A program made the position numbers and the translations under genes. A stretch of 64,000 nucleotides of DNA, from the NCBI GenBank assembly GCA_964454975.1, contig CAYVVD010000001.1:186001-250000 (forward strand), in the 5' to 3' direction. Numbering within the stretch: position 1 is the first letter of the stretch; each line of letters opens with the position of its first letter. This DNA is from CAYVVD01 sp964454975 (GTDB taxonomy: Bacteria; Bacteroidota; Ignavibacteria; Kapaibacteriales; UBA2268). The notes below the pieces were generated by a model. The model had not been told where the DNA came from. It searched no databases and saw only the letters and a list, made by a program, of their open reading frames with translations. Below are positions 9,279 to 17,138 of the stretch, piece by piece.

Positions 9279-10661
9279 TTACTTTATTTGATTATCCTGT
9301 ATTGCAATGTCATGTGCAAAGTCACAGATATTACCTGCCCCGAGGGTTATGATAATATCATTTTCCAACTGATTTTGTTTCACTATTTCCAAAATATTAT
9401 CAAAACTATCGGCGTAATAGACGTTTTTATGTCCGAATTTAATAGCAGCGTCGCTGATTAATTTTGCAGAAACTCCATCAATGGGTTTTTCGCGTGCCGG
9501 GTAAATGTCAGTAATTATCAAAACATCAGCATCATCGAACGAACGCCCGAAATCGTCGTAAAAATCACGGGTACGAGTAAAAGTATGTGGTTGAAAAATT
9601 GCAATGACTCTCCTGTTCCAGCCTTTCCGGGCTGCTGCAAGCGTTGCCCTGACTTCCGTAGGGTGATGTGCATAATCATCAACTACCATAGAGCCATTAT
9701 ATTTACCACAAATATCAAACCGTCTAAATATTCCTTTGAATTTCTCTAATGCAGCAGTTATCGTTCCGATGTTTATGCCCATCTGTCTTGCAACGCTTAT
9801 AGCGGCTAATGCATTCAGAACATTATGTTCTCCCGGAAGGTTTAATGAAATCCTTCCCTTGATTTCACCAAACTCAACCAAGTCGAAGTCAGTTTTACCA
9901 TTTAACAGCTCAATTTTTTCAGCTCTGTAATCAGCTATCCTGGAAAAACCAAAAGTAACTACTTTTTTATTAAGGGCTTTTAAAATTTCCCTTGCCCCGG
10001 GATTGTCAATTCCAATAGATACCAGTCCGTAGAAAGGTGTCTTGTTTGCAAATTCTGTAAATGAAGATTTTATATCATCGAAATCATTGTAAATATCGAG
10101 ATGTTCCGGTTCGATGTTATTTATTACTGCTATAGTTGGGGATAGCTGTAAGAAGGATCGGTCATATTCATCAGCTTCGAGTACAGTCCATTCTCCGTGT
10201 CCAAGCCGTGCATTTGAACCACCGAAGTCACTGAGCCTTCCTCCGACAATCACAGTAGGATCCAGTCCTGCCTCAATTGAAATCAATCCCGTTAGCGAAG
10301 TAGTAGTGGTTTTACCATGAGTTCCGGAAATAGCTATCGAATAATTAAGCCTTGATACTTCAGCAAGCATTTCGGCACGTCTAATGACCGGAATGCCAAG
10401 TTTTTGTGCTTCTTTTGTTTCCGGGTTTTCTGAAAGCTTTACGGCGCTGGAATAAACTACACATTCCTTGTCATGTACGTTTTTAGAGTGGTGGCCAATA
10501 AATACTTCAGCGCCTTTTTCCCGGATGGATTGTGTGTTGTCTGACTCTTTAATGTCAGAACCTGAAACATCAAATCCCTGGTTCAATAGGATCTCCGCAA
10601 TTCCGGACATCCCGATTCCACCAATGCCTACAAAATGAACTTTCTTTATTGCCGAAAACAT
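9279..10661 (-). CDS. murC: UDP-N-acetylmuramate--L-alanine ligase
   Basis: 460 residues, normal MurC length. Adds L-alanine to UDP-MurNAc in cytoplasmic peptidoglycan precursor synthesis. The N-terminal Rossmann motif is VGIGGIGMSG (11-20), the ATP-binding loop is GTHGKTTTT (113-121), and the Mur-ligase centre shows EADEYDRSF and NNIEPEHLD. The C-terminal domain has DDYAHHPTEV and the FQPHTFTRT signature typical of MurC. It is the first gene of the minus-strand operon and is separated here from the usual dcw wall cluster. The stop codon touches the start region of the downstream parvulin gene. Confidence 0.98.
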   Translation of the reverse strand: MFSAIKKVHFVGIGGIGMSGIAEILLNQGFDVSGSDIKESDNTQSIREKGAEVFIGHHSKNVHDKECVVYSSAVKLSENPETKEAQKLGIPVIRRAEMLAEVSRLNYSIAISGTHGKTTTTSLTGLISIEAGLDPTVIVGGRLSDFGGSNARLGHGEWTVLEADEYDRSFLQLSPTIAVINNIEPEHLDIYNDFDDIKSSFTEFANKTPFYGLVSIGIDNPGAREILKALNKKVVTFGFSRIADYRAEKIELLNGKTDFDLVEFGEIKGRISLNLPGEHNVLNALAAISVARQMGINIGTITAALEKFKGIFRRFDICGKYNGSMVVDDYAHHPTEVRATLAAARKGWNRRVIAIFQPHTFTRTRDFYDDFGRSFDDADVLIITDIYPAREKPIDGVSAKLISDAAIKFGHKNVYYADSFDNILEIVKQNQLENDIIITLGAGNICDFAHDIAIQDNQIK

Positions 10662-10723
10662 AAGAGCCGTAGTAAATATGCTGAAACAACAAATTTATAA
10701 AATAAACATTACTAAGCACATGC

Positions 10724-10741
10724 CGGTAATCTCCTTTACCG
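10724..10741. promoter_or_regulatory. Short hairpin in the divergent murC/yceI region
   Basis: CGGTAA and TTACCG pair across a six-base loop, about 65 bp upstream of the murC start. There is no T-run, so it is not a terminator. Role unknown. Confidence 0.25.
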
Positions 10742-10798
10742 AAATATATCCCTCATTATTGTTTGTTTACAATAAAATTTCGGTTAATCATTCTATTG

Positions 10799-10827
10799 CA
10801 TTAAATTGAATGTAATAACATTTAATG
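10799..10827. promoter_or_regulatory. Inverted repeat upstream of yceI, candidate operator
   Basis: Perfect 8-bp arms CATTAAAT / ATTTAATG with a 13-base spacer that itself contains AATGT/ACATT. It lies about 40 bp upstream of the yceI start in the divergent region with murC. Because it is AT-rich, chance symmetry cannot be excluded. No regulator is identifiable nearby. Confidence 0.35.
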
Positions 10828-10867
10828 TAAATGAGATTAATTTGTTTTATCAATCAAAAGGAGACTT

Positions 10868-11473
10868 ATGAAAAACAGGGTAACAATAACGACGGCAATT
10901 GTTGCTCTTATCTTTGCGGGATTCGCAGTGGCTAATGCGGATGTCTACAAATTAAACAACGAGGCAAGCAAAATTGACTGGACCGGAAGCAAGGTTTTCG
11001 GCTCGCACGATGGAAGTATTGAACTAAATGACGGAATGCTGGTGTTCGAAGGGGATAAGATTACCGGCGGTGAATTCGTTGTGGACATGACTTCTATTAC
11101 TAACAGGGATATCGAAAGCCCAAAAACTAACGCAAAACTGGTAGGTCATTTGAAATCAGAAGATTTTTTTGGTGTTAAAAAGCACCCGACCGCTAAGTTC
11201 ATAATTAAAAAGGTAAATAAAAAGAAGGATAATCTATATTCAATAACGGGGGATATGATTATCAAGGGTAATAGCAACGAAGTCACTTTTGATGCTAAAA
11301 TCTGGAAGAGTGGCGAAAAAATACATGCTATGGCAAATTTTGACATAGACAGGACAAAGTGGAATATTCGTTACCGATCAACAAACTTTTTCGACAGCCT
11401 TGGTGATGTAGCAATCAGTGATGATTTTAACCTAAGGCTCGATTTGTTTCTTTACCGGAAAAATGTAGAATAA
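10868..11473 (+). CDS. YceI family periplasmic lipid-binding protein
   Basis: 201 residues. The signal peptide is about 1-24 (AIVALIFAGFAVANA). The remainder matches the YceI lipocalin-like barrel that binds polyisoprenoids. Typical elements are SKIDWTGSKVFGSHDGSIEL near the start, HLKSEDFFGVKKHPTAKF in the middle and a C-terminal FDIDRTKWNIRYRS strand pair. The start is certain: AAGGAG lies six bases upstream of the ATG. A terminator-like hairpin follows, so it is probably monocistronic. In related organisms these proteins are linked to quinone or isoprenoid handling or stress; the ligand here is unknown. Confidence 0.93.
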   Translation: MKNRVTITTAIVALIFAGFAVANADVYKLNNEASKIDWTGSKVFGSHDGSIELNDGMLVFEGDKITGGEFVVDMTSITNRDIESPKTNAKLVGHLKSEDFFGVKKHPTAKFIIKKVNKKKDNLYSITGDMIIKGNSNEVTFDAKIWKSGEKIHAMANFDIDRTKWNIRYRSTNFFDSLGDVAISDDFNLRLDLFLYRKNVE

Positions 11474-11489
11474 TTGGCTTTAAATAACT

Positions 11490-11545
11490 CTGGCAGGGTT
11501 TATGCAATTCCATACCGATGGAATAACCCTGTCAGAATTTTATTT
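11490..11545 (+). terminator. Probable terminator after yceI with nested hairpin
   Basis: Outer 11-bp stem 11490-11500 with 11525-11535 (one G.U pair), enclosing an inner 7-bp stem ATTCCAT/ATGGAAT, followed by a T-rich tail. It lies between convergent genes and may serve both. Confidence 0.6.
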
Positions 11546-11900
11546 ATATTTCGTTTACAAACAGGTATGCAACCTGTGCATAGTTCAAATTTGAGTGTAC
11601 TTCCAAACCTTCCTTTCGAAATAATTCCGCATCAATAAAATTCAATTCAATTTGGGCTTCACTAAAGCTTTCAATTGGGGAATTTTCAGTCCTGTCCAGA
11701 GGATTACTATTGTCCAGCTGAATATTATTCTCCAGGGTTTTTAGTGCATCCAAAAGGATATCTTTTTGCCAGCTAACGGGTGCATTACTCTTATTATCAA
11801 TATTCTCCTCATTTTTCAGAGGCTTGGATTCTGACTGAATAGCATTGAATAAATCGAAATCATATTTTCCAGAGCTTTCTTTTATGTTTGTTATATTCAT
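11544..11900 (-). CDS. Hypothetical protein, 118 residues
   Basis: I do not recognise this protein. It is soluble, acidic and polar with no signal peptide or membrane segment. The first half is Asn/Ser/Lys-rich and probably disordered, and the last 40 residues (from AQIELNFIDAELF) look folded. The start is plausible (GGATTAGAG just before ATG). It stands alone between yceI, which converges on it, and the SnoaL-like lipoprotein, which diverges from it. Probably a lineage-specific gene. Confidence 0.6.
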   Translation of the reverse strand: MNITNIKESSGKYDFDLFNAIQSESKPLKNEENIDNKSNAPVSWQKDILLDALKTLENNIQLDNSNPLDRTENSPIESFSEAQIELNFIDAELFRKEGLEVHSNLNYAQVAYLFVNEI

Positions 11901-12038
11901 CTCTAATCCTGATTTAATACTTTTTAGCTAAAAATATTGCAAAGTACATACCACAAATTCATTTCGCTGTTTTATTATTTCAAAAGATTTGTTATACTTG
12001 TTATTAGACGGGAAAAATAAAAAAACTAAGGTGGGCCT

Positions 12039-12548
12039 ATGACGAAGTATTTAATCCTTTTACTTACTGCAATTCTCTTTTCGTGTTCTAGTAATGAGCC
12101 TGTCTATTTAAGCCAATCGGAACTTGAAAAAGAGAAAGAAAAAATCAAGGAAGTCGTGCAAGCCTATAACCAGGCTTCGGAAAATAAGAATTTCGCTGAG
12201 CTGGTAAAAACTCTCCATGATGAAGTTATTTTCTTCGGTACAGATTCAGTCGAGGTAATCAGGACATTTGCCGACTTCAAAACTGCAATGGAAGAGCAAT
12301 GGGAGAAATTTGAAAAAATTGATTATGGTAACATTACTGACGTTACTATTATGATGGATGATTTGGGAACTATGGCGTCAATTTACTTTGGCGTGCCTTG
12401 CGATATTACATTGAATGGAATAACAAAACACTATTACCTTCGTGGACACAGAACTCTAAAGAAAAACATAAAGAACAACTGGGTTATTACAAGCGGACTA
12501 TTGTCGATTGTTAGTGAGAAAGTTGTAGAGAGAGACACTACAGAATAA
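12039..12548 (+). CDS. SnoaL/DUF4440-like (NTF2-fold) lipoprotein
   Basis: 169 residues. A lipoprotein signal ends at LFSC (Cys16) followed by SSN, so it is probably anchored in a membrane. From about residue 33 the pattern KEVVQAYNQASENKNFAELVKTLHDEVIFFGTD-like and the later strands match the NTF2-like fold used by SnoaL/DUF4440 proteins. These bind small ligands or act as simple enzymes, and function cannot be predicted. AAGGTGGG precedes the ATG. A strong intrinsic terminator follows, so it is a single-gene unit. Confidence 0.78.
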   Translation: MTKYLILLLTAILFSCSSNEPVYLSQSELEKEKEKIKEVVQAYNQASENKNFAELVKTLHDEVIFFGTDSVEVIRTFADFKTAMEEQWEKFEKIDYGNITDVTIMMDDLGTMASIYFGVPCDITLNGITKHYYLRGHRTLKKNIKNNWVITSGLLSIVSEKVVERDTTE

Positions 12549-12570
12549 TTTTTAGAACTTTTGTTAATTT

Positions 12571-12597
12571 AAAGGCGGAGTAATCCGCCTTTTTTTT
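12571..12597 (+). terminator. Intrinsic terminator
   Basis: Perfect 9-bp stem AAAGGCGGA / TCCGCCTTT with loop GTAA, directly followed by a run of T. It closes the SnoaL-like lipoprotein gene. Confidence 0.92.
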
Positions 12598-12616
12598 AAC
12601 TATTGCAGGAAACAGC

Positions 12617-14668
12617 ATGAAATTAGTACTTATTACCCTAATTGGATTAATATTTATCTCTTGTGGCGATATGAATAATGAAAATGAAAAGGTGAATGTT
12701 GAAAAAAAAGAATTTAGCATTGATGCAAATAAAACTATCGAAATTTTGAGAACGGAATTTGGCGATAGTTTTAATGAAAGACATATTCGCGGGATTGAGC
12801 AGGCTGCAGACCTATGGAGAGAGTCTGACGGAAGCCAGGATGATTTTAATGATTTCGTAACACTCAATCTGATTAAAACAGATGCGGAAAGGTTGCTGAC
12901 GTTCAATAAAATTTCTGAATACCTGGAATCAATTTTTGGCAACCTGAACAGAATCACACTTGACCTGAAGGAAACACTTCATTTGGATAAAGGCGAGATT
13001 ACATCAGTTGACAATCTGTTCGGTGCTTATGACATATCCGCAAACCTTGGCGAAGACTTCTATAAAAATAAAATAGCATTCTTTATTGTTATAAATTACC
13101 CCTTTTACAATCTTGACGAAAAATCTAAACTTGGACCTGAATGGAGTCCGGAGGAATGGGCTTTTGCAAGGCTGGGTGATGTGTTCTCTTCTCGAATTCC
13201 ACCTGAAAAATTGCAGATGCTTTCAACTTCGATGACAAATGCTGATAATTATATATCCGAGTATAATATCATAATGGGGAAACTAAGGGATGCAGGAGGT
13301 AATACATATTTTCCTGAAGACCTGAAACTTATTACCCATTGGGGATTGCGCGACGAGCTGAAATCTCACTATGGCAGTGAGGAAGGGCAACAAAGGCAGG
13401 AAATGATATACAATGTAATGCTCAGGATTATTACCCAGGAAATCCCTGAGGATATCATAAATAGCGATGAATTTTCCTGGGATCCGGAAGAAAATAAAAT
13501 TTATAAAGACGATAAGCCTGTAAGCGAATTCACTAAAGAGCCGGATATGCGCTACCAGCAAATATTAAATAACTTTGCTGCGCTCAAGGAAATAGACAAA
13601 TTCAGCCCGGATTACCCAACATACATAGAGCGAAAGTTCGACAAAGAAATGGAAATCCCTCAGGACAAGGTTGAGGCCCTTTTTGTTGAATATATTTCTT
13701 CACCCTTAGTGAAGCAGGTTGCAGGTATTATAAAGAACCGCCTCGGCAGGGATTTACGTCCTTACGATATCTGGTATGATGGATTTAAAGCACGCAGTTC
13801 GATATCAGAAGAAAAACTAAACAGTATAACAAGGTATAAATACCCCAATCCTGACGCATTCAAAAAGGAATTGCCTGTAATATTGACTAAACTGGGCTGG
13901 CCACAGGCAAGGGCTGAGTTTATTTCATCGAAAGTGACTGTAGATCCCTCACGTGGCGCAGGCCATGCATGGGGTTCTGAGATGAAGGAATCAAATTCTC
14001 ACCTCCGTTCACGTATAGCAGAAAACGGTATGGATTACAAAGGTTATAATATTGCCGTCCATGAATTCGGCCACAATGTAGAGCAGACAATCACTCTCCA
14101 TGATGTGCCTTATTATATGCTCAAAGGTGTTCCCAATACTGCATTCACAGAGGCTATTGCTTTTGTATTTCAAAGGCGTGACCTTGAACTCATGGGTATG
14201 AGCGAACCTGATCCGAAAGTGGAGATCCTAAACGTGCTTGATAACTTTTGGTCAACCTACGAGATAATGGGTGTCTCAGTAGTTGATATGCGAGTTTGGA
14301 AGTGGCTGTATGCGAATCCCGACGCGGATAAAACACAGTTAAAAGAGGCTGTAATCGAAATTGCCAAAGAAGTATGGAACGATTACTATGCGCCGGTATT
14401 TGGCGAAAAAGACTCGCCAATACTTGCTATTTACTCGCACATGATAGATTACCCGCTTTATCTTTCAGCATACCCGATTGGTCATTTGATTGAATTCCAG
14501 ATAGAAAACCAGATTAAGGGGAAGAACATGGCCATGGAACTTGAAAGGATGTTAAAGCAGGGAAGGCTTACACCGAATATTTGGCTTGAAAATGCTGTTG
14601 GAAGAGAATTATCAATACAACCAACGCTTGAAAAAACTGCCTGGGCTGTGGAGAATTATAAGGATTAA
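12617..14668 (+). CDS. Zincin metallopeptidase lipoprotein, M3-like
   Basis: 683 residues. The lipoprotein signal ends at ISC (Cys17). The long helical body ends with a zinc site: HEFGH at 482-486 and the third ligand Glu512 in AFTEAIAF. The 26-residue spacing is that of gluzincins such as the oligopeptidase (M3) clan. A C-terminal helical part follows (WNDYYAPVFG, SHMIDYPLYLSAYPIGHLIEFQIE), as in M3/M2-type peptidases. It probably degrades peptides in the periplasm or at the cell surface. AGGAA precedes the ATG, and terminators on both sides indicate a monocistronic unit. Confidence 0.85.
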   Translation: MKLVLITLIGLIFISCGDMNNENEKVNVEKKEFSIDANKTIEILRTEFGDSFNERHIRGIEQAADLWRESDGSQDDFNDFVTLNLIKTDAERLLTFNKISEYLESIFGNLNRITLDLKETLHLDKGEITSVDNLFGAYDISANLGEDFYKNKIAFFIVINYPFYNLDEKSKLGPEWSPEEWAFARLGDVFSSRIPPEKLQMLSTSMTNADNYISEYNIIMGKLRDAGGNTYFPEDLKLITHWGLRDELKSHYGSEEGQQRQEMIYNVMLRIITQEIPEDIINSDEFSWDPEENKIYKDDKPVSEFTKEPDMRYQQILNNFAALKEIDKFSPDYPTYIERKFDKEMEIPQDKVEALFVEYISSPLVKQVAGIIKNRLGRDLRPYDIWYDGFKARSSISEEKLNSITRYKYPNPDAFKKELPVILTKLGWPQARAEFISSKVTVDPSRGAGHAWGSEMKESNSHLRSRIAENGMDYKGYNIAVHEFGHNVEQTITLHDVPYYMLKGVPNTAFTEAIAFVFQRRDLELMGMSEPDPKVEILNVLDNFWSTYEIMGVSVVDMRVWKWLYANPDADKTQLKEAVIEIAKEVWNDYYAPVFGEKDSPILAIYSHMIDYPLYLSAYPIGHLIEFQIENQIKGKNMAMELERMLKQGRLTPNIWLENAVGRELSIQPTLEKTAWAVENYKD

Positions 14669-14690
14669 TAATCAATTTCATGAAAATTAG

Positions 14691-14726
14691 AGAGCCGTGT
14701 TGCCAAAGGCTGGGCGGTTCTTTTTT
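14691..14726 (+). terminator. Intrinsic terminator after metallopeptidase gene
   Basis: AGAGCCG pairs with CGGTTCT (one G.U pair) across an 17-base loop, followed by TTTTTT. It lies inside the 5' extension of the next reading frame, which argues that the next gene starts after it. Confidence 0.7.
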
Positions 14727-14775
14727 ATTATACTTTCACACTCAAGATTCCGGCAATTTCCCGGTATTAAAAACA

Positions 14776-15945
14776 ATGTTAAAATACATTTTCATATTAA
14801 TTATTGCCTTGATAGCTGCATTATACTTTGCTGGCACAAGGAATAATGAAAAACCAGTTTATAATACTAATGGCTTAAGCAGCCTGCTTGCTTCAGATGA
14901 TTCACTTTTCTCAAAAGCAATCGAGGTTATCGAATTTAATTTCCCGAAAGACCACGGCGCTCATAACGACTTTAAAAATGAATGGTGGTATTTTACCGGT
15001 AACTTATCTGATGGAAAAAAGGATTTTGGGTGCCAATTCACTATTTTTCGTTCAGCAATTGATTCAGGGAAAGCTGATTCAGAATCGGACTGGGCAACTA
15101 AACAGACCTATATGGCACACTTCGCCATAACAGATATTAGCGGTAATAGGTTCTTCTATAGCGAAAAATTTGCAAGGGGGGATGGCAGGCTTGCAGGAGC
15201 GAATTCCGAACCACTAAGAATTTGGTTGAATAACTGGCAGGTAGAAGGGGATTATTCCCCCGGGTATAGCATCCCTGTATTTAAAATCGATGCTGCTGAT
15301 TCGGGTTACAGTATAAAATTAAATTTAACTCCTGTCAAGGATCCTGTGTTTCAGGGAGAAAAAGGACTTAGCCAAAAAGGCCCTGAACAGGGAAATGCTT
15401 CATATTACTATTCATATACCCGGCTGAAAACCGAAGGGAAAATTTTTCTCAACGGAGAAGAATACAATGTAGTTGGTTTTTCATGGATGGACAGGGAATG
15501 GAGTACGAGTGCGCTCAGCCCGAAGCAGGAGGGATGGGACTGGTTTTCGCTTCAATTTAATAATAATACTGAATTGATGTACTACAGGCTTAGAAACAAG
15601 GATAGAAGCCCGGATACATTCAGCCATGCTGTATTAATTGATTCTAATGGCAATAAGACTAAATTCAATTTTGATGAAATAAAGCTCGATATCATAAAAT
15701 ACTGGACAAGCAACACAGGTGTCAGATACCCGGCAGCTTGGAAAATATCAATTTCAAAGATTGATTTAATACTGGATGTTTCACCGATGATGCAAAACCA
15801 GGAGTTGGATTTATATGTCAGGTATTGGGAGGGAGCAGTCAATGTTGAAGGTATTCAGTCCGGAAAACGGATAAATGGAAAGGGTTATGTGGAACTCACA
15901 GGCTACGGCATCGGAAATAATCAGGGTATCATAACGTCAAATTAA
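14776..15945 (+). CDS. AttH/CrtC-like (lipocalin-like) family protein
   Basis: 389 residues from the ATG at 14776, preferred over a frame open from 14680 because a terminator lies in between and a signal anchor (YIFILIIALIAALYFAG) begins right after this ATG. The diagnostic FPKDHGAHNDFKNEWWYFTGNL-like region, the later FSWMDREWS and GWDWFSLQF, and the terminal GYVELTGYG match the AttH/CrtC double-lipocalin family. Members include hydroxyneurosporene hydratase and many uncharacterised secreted predicted hydrolases. The DUF427 gene follows 26 bp later and may be cotranscribed. Specific reaction unknown. Confidence 0.85.
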   Translation: MLKYIFILIIALIAALYFAGTRNNEKPVYNTNGLSSLLASDDSLFSKAIEVIEFNFPKDHGAHNDFKNEWWYFTGNLSDGKKDFGCQFTIFRSAIDSGKADSESDWATKQTYMAHFAITDISGNRFFYSEKFARGDGRLAGANSEPLRIWLNNWQVEGDYSPGYSIPVFKIDAADSGYSIKLNLTPVKDPVFQGEKGLSQKGPEQGNASYYYSYTRLKTEGKIFLNGEEYNVVGFSWMDREWSTSALSPKQEGWDWFSLQFNNNTELMYYRLRNKDRSPDTFSHAVLIDSNGNKTKFNFDEIKLDIIKYWTSNTGVRYPAAWKISISKIDLILDVSPMMQNQELDLYVRYWEGAVNVEGIQSGKRINGKGYVELTGYGIGNNQGIITSN

Positions 15946-15971
15946 ATGTATATACACACAAATGGTGAATT

Positions 15972-16253
15972 ATGAAAGCGACATGGAAAGGAAAAACAAT
16001 TGCTGAAAGCAATGAAACTATAGTTGTTGAAGGAAACCATTACTTCCCGCCATATTCGATACGAAAAGAATTCTTTAAAAAAAGCGGACAAAACACAGTT
16101 TGCCCCTGGAAAGGAACTGCAAATTATTACCACGTAGAAGTATCAGGTGAGTTAAATGAAAATGCAGCCTGGTATTACCCTCAACCAAAAGAAGCTGCCG
16201 CAAACATCAGGGATTACGTGGCTTTCTGGAATGGTGTAGAAGTAACAGAATAA
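15972..16253 (+). CDS. DUF427 family protein
   Basis: 93 residues, usual length for this small single-domain family. The hallmark CPWKGTANYY motif is at about 44-53, and the end IRDYVAFWNGVEV is typical. Soluble, no signal peptide. GGTGA lies just before the ATG. Biochemical role is not known for the family. It may be cotranscribed with the AttH-like gene upstream and the CbiX-like gene 43 bp downstream. Confidence 0.88.
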   Translation: MKATWKGKTIAESNETIVVEGNHYFPPYSIRKEFFKKSGQNTVCPWKGTANYYHVEVSGELNENAAWYYPQPKEAAANIRDYVAFWNGVEVTE

Positions 16254-16296
16254 GCTAAACTTTGTTATATTAGGTATAGATAATTGAGAGGCTTAA

Positions 16297-17088
16297 ATGT
16301 CCGCAGTGTTATTTATATCTCATGGAACATCTTTAAAAGATGCCGGTTTTCTCTATCCTTTCCAGGAAAGTGTCAGAGAAGTATTAAATTCTGTTATTGA
16401 CCTAAGGCTTGTTGAATATGCTGACCTTGCCAATAAAAATTCTATATTTAAATCACTTGTATCACTTGAAAACAAAGGCGCAAGCAGGGTTTTAATTATT
16501 CCTGTATTTATTCATCCATCTATTCATGTGAATTTTGACATTCCAATACTTTCTGGAATTCGAATTGACAATGAACGTATGCCAAGGTTGATTTCAGATG
16601 GTTATCCCATTTATAAGGGAAGATTAAGGTCGATACTTGCACCATCAATCCTTGAATCAGGAATATTGTTGAATGAATTATCAGATGTTATAGAAATTAA
16701 TAAATGCAATTCCTTGCATATCTTATGCCACGGCTCTAAGCTATTTGAATACCAGATAAATAACCAGCTTGGAAAAATCAGAGACAGACTGGAACAAAAA
16801 GGAGTTAAACTTGTAGTCCATTTTGAAGGTATTGGCAGAAAAATCAGTGAAAACTTCTACGCTGAACTTGGTAAGTCATTGAAACAAAAAGGGGATGTTT
16901 GTGTATATGGCGCTTATGTTTATGGCGGCGCAGATGAATTGATAAAATCCGGGAATAATGTTGATTCATTTATTAAGAAATTTGGCTGGGATGTTTTTTC
17001 AAGAATACACGCTAATGAACAAGGACCTGGTCTTAGTAACTACTATATGGACTGGATTCAACAGCTTGTTGGAGACTACGTTCAATAA
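16297..17088 (+). CDS. CbiX/sirohydrochlorin-chelatase-like protein
   Basis: 263 residues. Each half resembles a CbiX-type chelatase domain. The first half has SHGTSLKDAG at the N-terminus and PVFIHPSIHVNFDIP at about 68-82, where His of the HVxxDIP element would be the second metal ligand. The second half begins ILCHGSKLFE (about 146) and is more diverged. True CbiX/SirB enzymes insert Co2+ or Fe2+ into sirohydrochlorin, but no other cobalamin or sirohaem gene is near and the second active site looks incomplete. Function is therefore uncertain. GAGAGG precedes the ATG. Confidence 0.7.
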   Translation: MSAVLFISHGTSLKDAGFLYPFQESVREVLNSVIDLRLVEYADLANKNSIFKSLVSLENKGASRVLIIPVFIHPSIHVNFDIPILSGIRIDNERMPRLISDGYPIYKGRLRSILAPSILESGILLNELSDVIEINKCNSLHILCHGSKLFEYQINNQLGKIRDRLEQKGVKLVVHFEGIGRKISENFYAELGKSLKQKGDVCVYGAYVYGGADELIKSGNNVDSFIKKFGWDVFSRIHANEQGPGLSNYYMDWIQQLVGDYVQ

Positions 17089-17090
17089 CC

Positions 17091-17125
17091 GGAGTAGAAT
17101 GCTTAACTTATTCATTTCAAACTGA
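17091..17125 (+). other. Possible leader peptide MLNLFISN before the 1650-residue gene
   Basis: GGAG at 17091-17094 is well placed for the ATG at 17099, which opens an eight-codon frame ending in TGA at 17123-17125. The large gene then starts at a TTG 14 bp later without its own ribosome site. This could be translational coupling, or a mark of a frameshift that cut off the original start. Confidence 0.35.
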
Positions 17126-17138
17126 TTATGTTGATTTT

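Noticed and set aside
14680..14775. 5' extension of the AttH-like gene
   Set aside because: Runs through the terminator hairpin of the upstream gene; the signal anchor begins after the ATG at 14776.
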